A stretch of 52,563 nt of DNA, taken from the NCBI RefSeq assembly GCF_000177675.1, contig NZ_ADGX01000056.1:1-52563 (forward strand), in the 5' to 3' direction. Within the stretch, counting starts at the first letter, position 1; every line of letters begins with the position of its first letter. This stretch comes from Parafrankia sp. EUN1f. GTDB taxonomy: Bacteria; Actinomycetota; Actinomycetes; Frankiales; Frankiaceae. The position numbers and the translations under genes were made by a program. The notes below the pieces were generated by a model. That model saw nothing but the letters and a program-made list of their open reading frames with translations, was not told the origin of the DNA and made no database searches. This document shows positions 1-8,881 of this stretch, piece after piece.

Positions 1-1
1 C

Positions 2-124
2 GCTCGCTGCCACACCGAGCACTCGGTGGCGGTGACTCCGGCGTGGGCCGTGGGTCCTGACCGAGCCGGATGGTGGCGTGGCGCGGTTCGCCGCGCTCGG
101 TGTTGCCTGCGGTCAGCCGGCTGA
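2..124 (+). CDS. map: Methionine aminopeptidase, C-terminal fragment (cut by window start)
   Basis: Frame 2 is open from the window edge to a TGA at 122-124. It reads HTEHSVAVTP near its start, which resembles the conserved C-terminal strand of type I methionine aminopeptidase (EHTVAVT-like), the enzyme that removes the initiator Met from nascent proteins. The position directly before infA matches the usual actinobacterial order secY-adk-map-infA. The residues after this motif are Arg/Trp-rich and not recognisable, so the true stop could be masked by a sequence error. The call rests on about 10 residues plus synteny, hence the modest confidence. Confidence 0.5.
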   Translation, partial: ARCHTEHSVAVTPAWAVGPDRAGWWRGAVRRARCCLRSAG

Positions 125-247
125 CGCCCCGACCGGCTGACCCCGCGCGGCCGCCGGGACGACACGGCCCGCGGACGCCTCGACGGGTTGGTCGCCCGGG
201 ATGGTCGACGGTCACGAGGGCGCCGGCTGAGGTCGGCGGGCCCCCTG

Positions 248-277
248 TTGGCCCTTGACGAGCCGGGCACGTACACT
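248..277 (+). promoter_or_regulatory. Candidate sigma-70-type promoter for infA operon
   Basis: TTGGCC at 248-253 and TACACT at 272-277 are separated by 18 bp, followed by a 5' leader of about 155 nt before infA. The spacer also contains TTGACG (255-260), but that is too close to the -10 box to be its partner. The rest of the 125-441 interval shows no credible coding sequence. Confidence 0.4.
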
Positions 278-441
278 CAGGAGTCGACGGTCTCAAGCGT
301 TGTCGGTGTTCGTCGTTCACACGGCGGGCCCGCGCAGTGACCTGGCGCGATGAGCTCGCGTGGCGCTCTCTGGGGTGCGGCGCCGGTCCATACGGGTCAG
401 GGTCCGTCATCCCAAGCGTCGACGTCAGGACAGCGGAGGAC

Positions 442-663
442 ATGCCGAAGAAGGACGGGGCCATCGAGATCGAAGGCCGAGTAGTGGAGCCGCTCCCGAA
501 CGCGATGTTCCGGGTGGAGCTCCAGAACGGTCATCGCGTTCTCGCCCACATCAGTGGCAAGATGCGCCAGCACTACATCCGTATCCTCCCGGAGGACCGG
601 GTGGTGGTGGAGCTCTCGCCATACGACCTGTCCCGCGGTCGCATCGTCTACCGCTACAAGTAG
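442..663 (+). CDS. infA: Translation initiation factor IF-1
   Basis: 73 residues, the normal IF-1 length, starting [19 protein letters not shown] and ending in GRIVYRYK. It is a single S1-like OB fold that binds the A site of the 30S subunit and helps IF-2 and IF-3 select the initiator tRNA. The ATG is preceded by GCGGAGGAC, a good ribosome binding site, which rules out the longer upstream reading. It lies between the end of map and rpmJ, the standard actinobacterial arrangement. Nothing unusual is visible. Confidence 0.97.
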   Translation: MPKKDGAIEIEGRVVEPLPNAMFRVELQNGHRVLAHISGKMRQHYIRILPEDRVVVELSPYDLSRGRIVYRYK

Positions 664-718
664 TCGTCATCCCACCAGTAAGCGCGGCCCACAGCTGCGT
701 GTGGAGGTTCTCGCGGCC

Positions 719-832
719 GTGAAGGTCAAGCCGAGCGTCAAGAAGATCTGCGACAAGTGCAAGGTGATCCGCCGTCACGGGCGTGTCATGGTCATCTGCG
801 ACAACCTGCGTCACAAGCAGCGTCAGGGCTGA
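719..832 (+). CDS. rpmJ: 50S ribosomal protein L36 (bL36)
   Basis: 37 residues from a GTG start ([19 protein letters not shown] at the N-terminus). GTGGAGG at 701-707 lies 11 nt upstream. The zinc-ribbon ligands C11, C14 and C27 and the His32 position are kept (CDKC, ICDN, RHKQ), so this is the zinc-binding C+ form and not the zinc-free paralogue. It is a late-assembly large-subunit protein. It follows infA by 55 bp, and a structured spacer separates it from rpsM. Confidence 0.96.
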   Translation: MKVKPSVKKICDKCKVIRRHGRVMVICDNLRHKQRQG

Positions 833-839
833 TGACTGA

Positions 840-904
840 GCGTTTTCCATCGTAGACCCGGAGCTGCGGCCCCTTGGCCGTGCACCGTGAGATGGAAAAG
901 GCTC
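840..904 (+). repeat. Structured intergenic element, copy A
   Basis: A hairpin-forming element begins 8 nt after rpmJ. TTTTCCATC (843-851) pairs with GATGGAAAA (891-899), and the loop holds CGGCC/GGCCG (867-871/876-880). About 48 of 60 aligned positions match a second element at 32655-32716, after guaB, including the block ACCGTGAGATGGAA. One pair changes from T-A to C-G between copies (844-898 versus 32655-32710). The rest of this spacer (905-1110) holds GGCGGCGGGC/GCTCGCCGCC and GGCAGG/CCTGCC hairpins and no gene. Confidence 0.55.
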
Positions 905-1110
905 ACTGGCGGCGGGCCTGAGCTCGCCGCCGCCAATCGGCAGGTAAGCCTGCCAGCAGAAGCGACACCAGACCGCATCATGCGGTTCCACCCCCGGTCG
1001 GAGGCCGGGGCCTCGTCGACTACGGGCTGATTTCCGCCGTCAAGGCGTGGTCGTCCCGGCGAGGGCGGTGTCGCCCGAGACCTCCGGATGCAGGAAGGAA
1101 CCATCGCGTA

Positions 1111-1491
1111 ATGGCACGCCTGTCAGGTGTCGACCTTCCCCGCGAGAAGCGGGTCGAGATCGCACTGACCTACATCTTCGGGATCGGCCGCAGCCGTTCC
1201 AAGGAGACTCTCGCCGCCACCGGCGTCAACCCGGACACCCGGGTTCGCGACCTCACCGACGAAGAGGTCCAGAAGCTCCGGGAGTGGATCGACGCGAACT
1301 ACCGCGTCGAGGGTGACCTCAACCGCGAGATCAAGCAGGACATTCGCCGCAAGATGGAGATCGGCTGCTACCAGGGTCTCCGTCACCGCCGCAACCTTCC
1401 CGTCCACGGCCAGCGGACGCACACCAACGCGCGTACCCGCAAGGGCCCGCGCCGCGCCATCGCCGGGAAGAAGAAGGCCGGCAAGAAGTAG
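1111..1491 (+). CDS. rpsM: 30S ribosomal protein S13 (uS13)
   Basis: 126 residues, full length. [19 protein letters not shown] at the N-terminus is the helical S13 start, and the Arg/Lys-rich tail ([14 protein letters not shown]...) reaches between the P- and A-site tRNAs. It sits in the small-subunit head and forms bridges B1a/B1b with the 50S. AGGAAGGAACC just upstream is a strong ribosome binding site. It leads the alpha operon (rpsM-rpsK-rpsD-rpoA-rplQ), and the 278-bp structured spacer before it suggests its own transcription start or a processing site. Confidence 0.97.
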   Translation: MARLSGVDLPREKRVEIALTYIFGIGRSRSKETLAATGVNPDTRVRDLTDEEVQKLREWIDANYRVEGDLNREIKQDIRRKMEIGCYQGLRHRRNLPVHGQRTHTNARTRKGPRRAIAGKKKAGKK

Positions 1492-1582
1492 TCATCGGTT
1501 CTGCTCGGGCCACTTTCGCTTTCGCGCCGGCCCGGGCGTCACGACCGCTGACCGACGACCTCGTAGACGGAGACCACGGGTT

Positions 1583-1987
1583 ATGCCTCCCAAGACACGC
1601 GCCGCCGGCGTCAAGAAAGTCCGGCGCAAGGAAAAGAAGAACGTCGCCCACGGGCATGCTCACATCAAGAGCACGTTCAACAACACGATCGTCTCGATCA
1701 CGGACCCCAGTGGCAACGTGATCTCCTGGGCCTCGGCCGGCCACGTCGGCTTCAAGGGCTCCCGCAAGTCCACCCCGTATGCCGCGCAGATGGCCGCCGA
1801 GAACGCGGCCCGCAAGGCGCAGGAGCACGGGATGCGCAAGGTTGACGTCTTCGTCAAGGGCCCCGGCTCCGGCCGGGAGACCGCGATCCGTTCGCTGCAG
1901 GCCGCTGGCCTGGAAGTCGGCGCGATCCAGGACGTCACCCCCACCCCGCACAACGGCTGCCGCCCGCCGAAGCGTCGCCGGGTCTGA
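1583..1987 (+). CDS. rpsK: 30S ribosomal protein S11 (uS11)
   Basis: 134 residues starting [19 protein letters not shown], with the conserved core [19 protein letters not shown] and the C-terminal signature [17 protein letters not shown]11 forms the small-subunit platform with S18 and contacts the Shine-Dalgarno helix. The frame is open well upstream inside rpsM, but the ATG at 1583 has a GACGGAGAC binding site and gives the family-standard N-terminus. It is 91 bp after rpsM and 35 bp before rpsD. Confidence 0.97.
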   Translation: MPPKTRAAGVKKVRRKEKKNVAHGHAHIKSTFNNTIVSITDPSGNVISWASAGHVGFKGSRKSTPYAAQMAAENAARKAQEHGMRKVDVFVKGPGSGRETAIRSLQAAGLEVGAIQDVTPTPHNGCRPPKRRRV

Positions 1988-2022
1988 GCTCCGCGCCAGG
2001 GATACGAGAGAGAAGGACGAGC

Positions 2023-2652
2023 ATGGCCCGTTACACCGGCGCGGACTGCAAGCGTTGCCGCCGCGAGAAGACGAAGCTGTTCCTCAAGGGCAGCAAGTGC
2101 GAGACCCCGAAGTGCCCGATCGAGATCCGGCCGTACCCGCCGGGCGAGCACGGCCGCGGGCGCACCAAGGACTCCGAGTACCTGCTCCAGAAGCGCGAGA
2201 AGCAGAAGTGCGCGCGCATCTACGGGGTGCTGGAGAAGCAGTTCCGGGGCTACTACGACGAGGCGAACCGCCGTGCCGGCAAGACCGGTGACGAGCTGCT
2301 GAAGATCCTCGAGTCCCGGCTCGACAACGTGGTTTACCGGGGTGGCTTCGCGCCGTCCCGCGACGCCGCGCGCCAGGCCGTCCGGCACGGTCACGTGCAG
2401 GTCAACGGGCGCAAGGTCGACATCCCGAGCTACCGGGTCACCGAGAACGACATCGTTGAGATCGCGCCGAAGTCGCGTGAGCTCACGCCGTTCATCGTGG
2501 CCCGTGAGACCGCGGGGACCGGGCGTACCGTCCCGCCGTGGATCGAGGCCATCCCGAGCCAGATGCGGCTGCTCGTCCACTCGCTGCCCGCGCGCCAGGT
2601 GATCGACACCCAGGTGCAGGAGCAGCTGATCGTCGAGCTCTACTCGAAGTAG
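2023..2652 (+). CDS. rpsD: 30S ribosomal protein S4 (uS4), zinc-binding form
   Basis: 209 residues. The N-terminus contains four cysteines (CKRC at 9-12, then CETPKC at about 26-31) in the spacing of zinc-containing (C+) S4. The central S4 RNA-binding domain reads LESRLDNVVYRGGFAPSRDA and continues HGHVQVNGRKVDIPSYRV. S4 nucleates assembly of the 30S body by binding the 16S 5' domain. In some bacteria S4 represses its own operon, but no pseudoknot of that kind was identified here. GAGAGAAGGA precedes the ATG. Confidence 0.97.
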   Translation: MARYTGADCKRCRREKTKLFLKGSKCETPKCPIEIRPYPPGEHGRGRTKDSEYLLQKREKQKCARIYGVLEKQFRGYYDEANRRAGKTGDELLKILESRLDNVVYRGGFAPSRDAARQAVRHGHVQVNGRKVDIPSYRVTENDIVEIAPKSRELTPFIVARETAGTGRTVPPWIEAIPSQMRLLVHSLPARQVIDTQVQEQLIVELYSK

Positions 2653-2659
2653 TCGTGAG

Positions 2660-2690
2660 ATCCGGCGCCGGCCCTGTGTCGGCGCCGGAT
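2660..2690 (+). terminator. Perfect hairpin between rpsD and rpoA
   Basis: ATCCGGCGCCG (2660-2670) pairs perfectly with CGGCGCCGGAT (2680-2690) across a 9-nt loop, 8 bp after the rpsD stop. There is no U-tract, as is common in actinobacteria. It may partially uncouple rpoA from the upstream ribosomal genes. A TACTGT box at 2742-2747 could serve an rpoA promoter, but no good -35 partner is seen. Confidence 0.6.
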
Positions 2691-2842
2691 TCGCGTCGGT
2701 ACCCGGTCCGGGGCTCATCCCGCTCCGTCGGTGACCCGGCGTACTGTTGACAGGCACGGGGATGGACGGATGTCCCTGTGCCAGCCCCGTTGGGGGTCTC
2801 ACGGCGTCATATGGCGGTCGCCGTGTCCGGAAGGAAGATCTC

Positions 2843-3892
2843 ATGCTGATTGCTCAGCGTCCCACCCTCGTCGAGGATCCGATCACGGAGTTCCGGTCAC
2901 GTTTCGTGATCGAGCCTCTGGAGCCGGGCTTCGGCTACACCCTCGGGAACTCGCTGCGCCGCACGCTGCTGTCCTCGATCCCGGGCGCCTCCGTGACGAG
3001 TATCCGGGTGGACGGTGTCCTCCACGAGTTCTCGACGGTCCCCGGGGTGAAGGAGGACGTCACCGACCTGATCCTGAACCTGAAGGAACTGGTCGTCAGC
3101 TCCGACAACGACGAGCCGACGGTGATGTACCTGCGCAAGCAGGGCCCCGGTGACGTCACCGCGGCGGACATCGCCCCGCCGGCCGGCGTCGAGGTGCACA
3201 ACCCCGACCTGCACCTGGCCACCCTCAACGACAAGGGCAAGCTCGAGATCGAGCTGACCGTCGAGCGGGGCCGTGGCTATGTCAGCGCCGCGCAGAACAA
3301 GCAGCCGGGCCAGGAGATCGGGCGCATCCCGATCGACTCGATCTACTCGCCGGTGCTGAAGGTCACCTACAAGGTCGAGGCGACCCGTGTCGAGCAGCGC
3401 ACGGACTTCGACCGGCTCATCGTCGACGTCGAGACCAAGCAGTCGATCTCGCCGCGCGATGCGATGGCCAGCGCCGGCAAGACCCTCGTCGGCCTGTTCG
3501 GGCTGGCTCAGGAGCTCAACGCCGAGGCGGAGGGTGTCGACATCGGCCCGTCCGCGGCGGACGCCGCCCTGGCCGCCGACCTGGCGCTGCCGATCGAGGA
3601 GATGGATCTGACCGTCCGCTCCTACAACTGCCTCAAGCGCGAGGGCATCCACACCATCGGTGAGCTGGTGTCCCGCAGCGAGGCGGATCTGCTCGACATC
3701 CGCAACTTCGGGCAGAAGTCGATCGACGAGGTGAAGACGAAGCTGGGTGCCATGGGCCTGCAGCTCAAGGACTCCCCGCCCGGGTTCGACCCGCGCCAGG
3801 CGGTCGACACCTATGGCACCGACACGTACAACCCGTCGTTCTCCGACCCGTCTGACGACGGTCGCGAGTTCGTCGAGACCGAACAGTACTGA
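2843..3892 (+). CDS. rpoA: DNA-directed RNA polymerase alpha subunit
   Basis: 349 residues. The N-terminal domain (about 1-235) carries the dimerisation motif [15 protein letters not shown], which nucleates beta/beta' assembly. A linker leads to the C-terminal domain (about 260-325), with [19 protein letters not shown] and [16 protein letters not shown], the two helix-hairpin-helix elements that touch UP elements and activators. The start MLIAQRPTL is chosen because GGAAGGAAG (2829-2837) precedes it; the frame is open about 30 codons further upstream without a binding site. The acidic tail ([12 protein letters not shown]) is typical of actinobacteria. Confidence 0.97.
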   Translation: MLIAQRPTLVEDPITEFRSRFVIEPLEPGFGYTLGNSLRRTLLSSIPGASVTSIRVDGVLHEFSTVPGVKEDVTDLILNLKELVVSSDNDEPTVMYLRKQGPGDVTAADIAPPAGVEVHNPDLHLATLNDKGKLEIELTVERGRGYVSAAQNKQPGQEIGRIPIDSIYSPVLKVTYKVEATRVEQRTDFDRLIVDVETKQSISPRDAMASAGKTLVGLFGLAQELNAEAEGVDIGPSAADAALAADLALPIEEMDLTVRSYNCLKREGIHTIGELVSRSEADLLDIRNFGQKSIDEVKTKLGAMGLQLKDSPPGFDPRQAVDTYGTDTYNPSFSDPSDDGREFVETEQY

Positions 3893-4012
3893 TCCGACCG
3901 TGCGCCCCGGGGCCCCGATTCGGTCGGAGCCCCGGGCGTACGTCGACCGGGAGCCCAGCCGTGCTTCCCGGCGGCGCCCGGAGAACAGCGAAAGGAACGA
4001 GGAGCACCCATC

Positions 4013-4600
4013 ATGCCCACGCCAACCAAGGGCGCCCGGCTCGGCGGTAGTCCCGCACATGAGCGGCTGCTGCTGGCCAACCTCGCCACCGCGCTGTTCG
4101 AGCACGGTGGCATCACGACCACTGAGGCCAAGGCGCGCCGGCTGCGCCCCTACGCCGAGCGCCTGGTCACCCACGCGAAGCGCGGTGACCTGCACGCACG
4201 GCGCAGGGTCATGCGGGTCGTCCGGAACAACTCGGTCGTCCACACGCTCTTCACGGAGATCGGCCCGCGCTACGCGGACCGTAACGGTGGATACACCCGC
4301 ATCGTGAAGCTGGGCCCGCGCCGTGGCGACGCCGCCCCGATGGCGCGCATCGAGCTGGTCGAGGCGCTGACCGTCGGCCAGTCGGCGGTCGCGGAGGCCG
4401 AGCGCGCCCGCGGAACCCGGTTCGCGACCCGCAAGGCGCCGACCGGTGCGACCGCCGAGGCCGCCGACGACCTGAAGAACGAGTCGCCGACCGCCGCCGC
4501 GGTCGCGGCCGAGGCGCAGGCCGCTGACACCGCGCCCGAGGCCGCATCCTCCGAGGCGGTGTCCTCCGACACACAGGGCGACGCGAAGCCGGAGAGCTGA
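4013..4600 (+). CDS. rplQ: 50S ribosomal protein L17 (bL17) with long C-terminal extension
   Basis: 195 residues. The first 120 or so are the L17 core ([32 protein letters not shown]..., [25 protein letters not shown]). L17 lies near the peptide exit tunnel on the 50S. The last 65 residues form an Ala/Glu-rich tail of a kind seen in some actinobacterial L17 proteins, here long and of low complexity. AAAGGAACGAGGAGCACC precedes the ATG. It is the last gene of the alpha operon before a strong hairpin. Confidence 0.96.
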   Translation: MPTPTKGARLGGSPAHERLLLANLATALFEHGGITTTEAKARRLRPYAERLVTHAKRGDLHARRRVMRVVRNNSVVHTLFTEIGPRYADRNGGYTRIVKLGPRRGDAAPMARIELVEALTVGQSAVAEAERARGTRFATRKAPTGATAEAADDLKNESPTAAAVAAEAQAADTAPEAASSEAVSSDTQGDAKPES

Positions 4601-4625
4601 GTTCGCACCGCAGTTCGTTCGTAAC

Positions 4626-4664
4626 AGCAGAAGCCCGTCGCCCATGGGGTGGCGGGCTTCTGCT
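4626..4664 (+). terminator. Terminator hairpin after rplQ
   Basis: AGCAGAAGCCCG (4626-4637) pairs perfectly with CGGGCTTCTGCT (4653-4664) around a short inner stem. No T-tract follows. It most likely ends the ribosomal operon transcript, with truA read through or started separately. Confidence 0.75.
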
Positions 4665-4752
4665 CTGCCGCTGGTGGAGCTCCTGATGGAGCTCTGTGAG
4701 CCAGAAGTCCGCGACGATGCTCCCGACGGTTGCACAGGGGGGAGGCCCGCTC

Positions 4753-5580
4753 ATGAACCCGGCCGACGGACTGCTCCGACTAAGGCTGGACCTCGCCTAC
4801 GACGGCACGCCCTTCGCCGGCTGGGCGCGCCAGCCGGGCCAGCGCACCGTGCAGGGCGACGTCGAGGACGCGCTGATGCGGGTGGCGAGGCTGCCAGCGG
4901 TCCGGCTCACGGTCGCGGGCCGCACCGACTCCGGTGTGCACGCGATCGGCCAGGTGGCGCACGTCGACCTTCCCACGGGCACGCCCGTCGGTGGGCTCGC
5001 CCGCAGGCTCAACGGAGTGCTTGACCGCGCGGTCCGGGTGAAGGGCCTCGCTCCCGCTCCGGCCGGCTTCGACGCGCGGTTCTCCGCGTTGTCGCGCCGG
5101 TACGTCTACCGGATCACGGACGCGCCGTTCGGGGCGGAGCCACTGCGCCGGTTCGACACACTGGCCTCCCCGCGCCCGCTGGACGTCCCCGCGATGGCCG
5201 AGGCCGCGTTGCTGCTGCTGGGGGAGCACGACTTCGCCGCGTTCTGCCGGCGACGGGAGGGTGCCACGACGGTGCGGACCCTGCTGCGCCTGGACGTCTC
5301 CCGGGTGGAGGGCGTCATCCTGGCCGACGTCGAGGCGGACGCGTTCTGCCACTCGATGGTGCGCGCGCTGGTCGGGGCGCTCGTGGCGGTCGGAGAAGGC
5401 CGCCGCCGACCGGAGTGGGCGGCCGCCGTGCTCGGCCGGGGCGTGCGTGATTCGGGGGTTACGGTGCTGCCTGCCCACGGCCTGACACTGGTCGAGGTCA
5501 GGTACCCGCCAGACGCGCTGCTCGCGGCCCGGGCCCAGGTGACCCGAGCGGTGCGCGTCCCGACGTCCGCGTCGGGCTGA
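4753..5580 (+). CDS. truA: tRNA pseudouridine(38-40) synthase TruA
   Basis: 275 residues from the ATG at 4753, which has GGGGGGAGG 8-9 nt upstream; an in-frame start 19 codons earlier lacks this support. The N-terminus reads [22 protein letters not shown], and the catalytic motif [11 protein letters not shown] places the nucleophilic Asp at residue 59. Other conserved pieces are [13 protein letters not shown] and [20 protein letters not shown]. TruA converts uridines 38-40 of the anticodon stem-loop to pseudouridine. Its position after rplQ is conserved in many bacteria. Confidence 0.96.
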   Translation: MNPADGLLRLRLDLAYDGTPFAGWARQPGQRTVQGDVEDALMRVARLPAVRLTVAGRTDSGVHAIGQVAHVDLPTGTPVGGLARRLNGVLDRAVRVKGLAPAPAGFDARFSALSRRYVYRITDAPFGAEPLRRFDTLASPRPLDVPAMAEAALLLLGEHDFAAFCRRREGATTVRTLLRLDVSRVEGVILADVEADAFCHSMVRALVGALVAVGEGRRRPEWAAAVLGRGVRDSGVTVLPAHGLTLVEVRYPPDALLAARAQVTRAVRVPTSASG

Positions 5581-5600
5581 AGCCTGCATGTCGCCGGGCA

Positions 5601-5624
5601 CGCCCCGGCAGAGCTGCCGGGGCG
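5601..5624. terminator. Bidirectional terminator between truA and the convergent membrane protein gene
   Basis: CGCCCCGGCAG/CTGCCGGGGCG is a near-perfect palindrome (5601-5611/5614-5624) with a 4-nt GAGC loop once the inner bases open. It lies between two converging stop codons (5580 and 5652) and can serve both strands. Confidence 0.65.
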
Positions 5625-5651
5625 CCGCGCAGCCTGGCGGGCGCGGGCCGC

Positions 5652-7331
5652 TCAGCGGGTGCTGGCGCTCGCTGTCGGAGCCGGCGCGGGTGACACGGTC
5701 CCGGTCGGGACGGTCCCGGTCGGGGCGGTGCCTCCGGCGCCACTGCTGCTGCCCGCGCTGCCCGCGCTGCCGGTGACCATGCGCTGGGCGATGGGCTCCT
5801 TGGCGATCAGGCCCAGATCGGTGATGGCACTGCGCAGCGGAACGTCGTCGGCCGCGCCCTGGCTGCCGTCGACATAGGCGAGCTGGGTGAGGATCATGTA
5901 GTGGCCGCTCGCGATCGCGGCGCGCCAGGAGTTGTCCCCGTTCGGGCCGGTGATCCGCGCGTCGCGCACCGAACCCTCCGGGATCGGCAGCGGCGCGACG
6001 CCGCCCCTGCGCTCAGCCGCGATGGTGGCCGCGGACTGCGCGGTGCTCTGCTCGTTCAGCACGAACACGGACATCCCCGCGAGCACCTGCTTCTCGCCGG
6101 CCGCGGGCGTACTCAGGTACAACGCCCGGACGAGCTGGGTGCACCGGCCGTCCTTCAGCGTGGTGGTGAGCTCTCCGGTCAGGTCCGGGCAGCCGTCGAC
6201 GACACTGCTGGCGATCCGGGTGTACGTCCGCCCCTGGACGGTGACCTCCTTGTCCGGGAAGAACTCGTTCGAATCCACCGGCCGGGAGTCGGAGCTGGCG
6301 CTGTTGATGAAGTTCGGGTCGACGGTCGGGGTCGCGAGCCTGGGGTCCTCGGTGGCCGAGGTGTCGCCCCTGGTCAGCATGACCACCGCGGCCGCAGCGA
6401 CGAGGGTGAGCACGACTGCGGTCGCCACGGCGACCAGAGCGCGGGGGCGGCGTCGGCGCGGCGTCGGCGCGTACTCCGCCGGGATCCGGAGTCGGCCGGC
6501 CGCCTCCGGCGGCAGCTCGGGTTCTTCCTCGTCGCCCCGCGCGTTCGGGCCGTACTGGTCGTCCTGGTCGTCCCGGGCGGCCCGCTGGCGGCTCAGCGCG
6601 ACCTGCAGACGGGCTGGCCTGGCACGCCCCGAGGCATCGCCGCGGCCGTCCGCCATGGGTGCCTCGCCGCCGGCGGCGGTGCGGGGGCGCGGGCGCGGTT
6701 CGTCCTCGGGGTAGGGCGTGGCCGCGGGGATGGCGAGTGGGCCGGTCGGGTGCTCCGATTCCGGCCCGTCGAAGGCTTCGTCCGCCCCGGCCGGCCGGCC
6801 GGCGGCAGGTGACAGGTCCGCGGTCGTCGCGCCGTCAGGAGCCGCCGGACGCTCTGGCAGCGTCGGCAGCGGGCTGGTCGCGGCCCGGCGATGGAAGGAG
6901 TAGCCCTTCGTCTGCTCAGGGCCCGCCCCGCCGGCCACCGGCTGGCCGCCGGTCGGCGGCCCGATCCGGATGCCGCCGGAGGAGGGCTCCGCGCCCGGCC
7001 AGCCCGCAGCGACCTGGTCGGGCCGGGGGCCCGCGGGCGGATACCCGGCGACCGGGTAGCCCCCCTGCTGCTGGCCGGCGAGGGGATATGCCCCGGTCGC
7101 GTAGGTCGGCATGGGACCGAACAGCGGGTCATCGACCGGTGGGGTCCAGCCGCCGGTCGGTGGCGCGCCGTCGTCAGGCCCTGGCTGGCCGGGCTGCCCG
7201 GACAGGTCGAACGGAGCGGGCGAGCCGGGATCCGACGGCCCGGGCACAGGAACGGCCTGTGGCGCGGGTCCCGGGTAGGGCGGGCCGCCGGCCACTGTGA
7301 ACGACTCGTTGTCCGCGGGTTCGGGTGGCAT
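5652..7331 (-). CDS. Pro/Gly-rich single-pass membrane protein, function unknown
   Basis: 559 residues from an ATG preceded by AGGAGGGCAC. Residues 1 to about 290 are a disordered, Pro/Gly/Ala/Gln-rich segment ending in RRRRPR. A single hydrophobic helix follows at about 297-320 (ALVAVATAVVLTLVAAAAVV), then an extracytoplasmic domain of about 200 residues with two cysteines (VDGCPDL, DGRCTQL) that could form a disulfide. The C-terminus is Ser/Gly/Thr/Pro-rich. The basic residues before the helix predict N-in/C-out. I do not recognise the outer domain. Two other proteins here (34071 and 35827) share this plan without obvious sequence identity. It is a monocistronic gene facing truA. Confidence 0.8.
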   Translation of the reverse strand: MPPEPADNESFTVAGGPPYPGPAPQAVPVPGPSDPGSPAPFDLSGQPGQPGPDDGAPPTGGWTPPVDDPLFGPMPTYATGAYPLAGQQQGGYPVAGYPPAGPRPDQVAAGWPGAEPSSGGIRIGPPTGGQPVAGGAGPEQTKGYSFHRRAATSPLPTLPERPAAPDGATTADLSPAAGRPAGADEAFDGPESEHPTGPLAIPAATPYPEDEPRPRPRTAAGGEAPMADGRGDASGRARPARLQVALSRQRAARDDQDDQYGPNARGDEEEPELPPEAAGRLRIPAEYAPTPRRRRPRALVAVATAVVLTLVAAAAVVMLTRGDTSATEDPRLATPTVDPNFINSASSDSRPVDSNEFFPDKEVTVQGRTYTRIASSVVDGCPDLTGELTTTLKDGRCTQLVRALYLSTPAAGEKQVLAGMSVFVLNEQSTAQSAATIAAERRGGVAPLPIPEGSVRDARITGPNGDNSWRAAIASGHYMILTQLAYVDGSQGAADDVPLRSAITDLGLIAKEPIAQRMVTGSAGSAGSSSGAGGTAPTGTVPTGTVSPAPAPTASASTR

Positions 7332-7821
7332 GTGCCCTCCTCACTCATCCCCCCAGGCCCGCAGCCGGCGAGGCGTCCGATGTCATCGTCGCTGTCGTGA
7401 CGGGTTGGGCCTCGGCTGCGGAACAGTTCTCGACCCTCGCGCGCGGTCGACGCGTCCGGCTGGATCGGGTGAGAATATCCGAACGCGGCATATGCCCATG
7501 TCGGGGCGCTGCTCGGAGGATGTGTGCGGCTGCGGTGCCGTCGCATGCGTTGTCGCGGGGGGCCTGCGGTCCGGTACGACCGATCGCCTGGTAACCTCAA
7601 AGACTGCTGCGGACCTCCAGCCTCGTGCGGATCAGCCCGGTCGATCAGGTCATGCTCAACTGCGTGCTGATTAACTCCATGCTGATGGACTCATGGTGCT
7701 GAGGTCAGCCCATACTTCTGGCAGTGCACCTCGCTCCGCGGTGTTTCGCGCCCCGCGGAGCACAAGCTGGCGACACCCCGACGATCTCCCCTCGAGATCG
7801 TCCGAACGAGAAGGCAGACCT
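7332..7821. other. Divergent spacer and rplM 5' leader
   Basis: 490 bp with no convincing gene. A perfect 9-bp hairpin, GCTCCGCGG (7733-7741) with CCGCGGAGC (7753-7761), lies about 60 nt before rplM in its probable leader and could be an autoregulatory or processing structure. Possible -10 boxes (TAACCT at 7592-7597, CATACT at 7711-7716) lack clear -35 partners. Confidence 0.4.
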
Positions 7822-8265
7822 GTGCGCACGTACCAGCCCAAGCCCGCGGACGTACAGCGCGCGTGGCACGTCATCGATGCCACCGACGTCGTGCTCGGTC
7901 GGCTGGCCAGCCAGGCTGCCCAGCTCCTGCGCGGCAAGCACAAGCCGTACTTCGCCCCGCACATCGACACCGGTGACTTCGTCGTCGTCATCAACGCCGG
8001 CAAGGTCGCGATGACCGGCAACAAGCGCGAGCAGGCCCAGTACCACCGGCACTCGGGCTTCCCGGGCGGTCTGCGCAGCACCTCCTACGGCGAGCTGCTC
8101 GACACGCGCCCGCACGTGATCGTCGAGCGGGCGATCCGTGGGATGCTGCCGCACAACCGCCTCGGTCGTGCGCAGGGCAGCAAGCTGAAGGTCTACGCGG
8201 GGCCGACGCACCCGCACCAGGCCCAGCAGCCCGTCCCCTACGAGATCAAGCAGGTCGCGCAGTAG
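7822..8265 (+). CDS. rplM: 50S ribosomal protein L13 (uL13)
   Basis: 147 residues from a GTG at 7822 ([20 protein letters not shown]...), with AGAAGG at 7809-7814 as binding site. The conserved blocks [38 protein letters not shown] and the signature [13 protein letters not shown] are all present. L13 is an early-assembly 50S protein. It pairs with rpsI 36 bp downstream, the near-universal rplM-rpsI operon. Confidence 0.97.
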   Translation: MRTYQPKPADVQRAWHVIDATDVVLGRLASQAAQLLRGKHKPYFAPHIDTGDFVVVINAGKVAMTGNKREQAQYHRHSGFPGGLRSTSYGELLDTRPHVIVERAIRGMLPHNRLGRAQGSKLKVYAGPTHPHQAQQPVPYEIKQVAQ

Positions 8266-8301
8266 TCGCGGTTCTGGTTTCAGACAAGGAAGGAACGCGA
8301 C

Positions 8302-8709
<408 letters not shown>

Positions 8710-8752
8710 CGCAGCACCGGCCCGCGGTTTCTCACAGCCCGGGTCGGTGTCC

Positions 8753-8781
8753 CGGCCCGGCAGGTGCATCCTGCCGGGCCG
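8753..8781 (+). terminator. Terminator after rplM-rpsI
   Basis: A perfect 12-bp stem: CGGCCCGGCAGG (8753-8764) with CCTGCCGGGCCG (8770-8781) and a 5-nt loop. No T-tract. Confidence 0.75.
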
Positions 8782-8881
8782 TAGGCGTGCGATTGTCCTT
8801 TGCGGATCTGTCCTTTGCCGATCTCCGCGCGGTGTGCTGACAGCGCCCGCCGGTGCCGTTGCAACCTCAGGGGAGGCCTCA

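Noticed and set aside
70-258. 62-codon frame at the window start
   Set aside because: It overlaps the end of map, is Pro/Arg-rich, has no binding site and lies over the infA promoter region.
2897-4735. 612-codon minus-strand frame across rpoA and rplQ
   Set aside because: It is the antisense shadow of two certain genes, a known effect of high GC3; no domain is recognisable.
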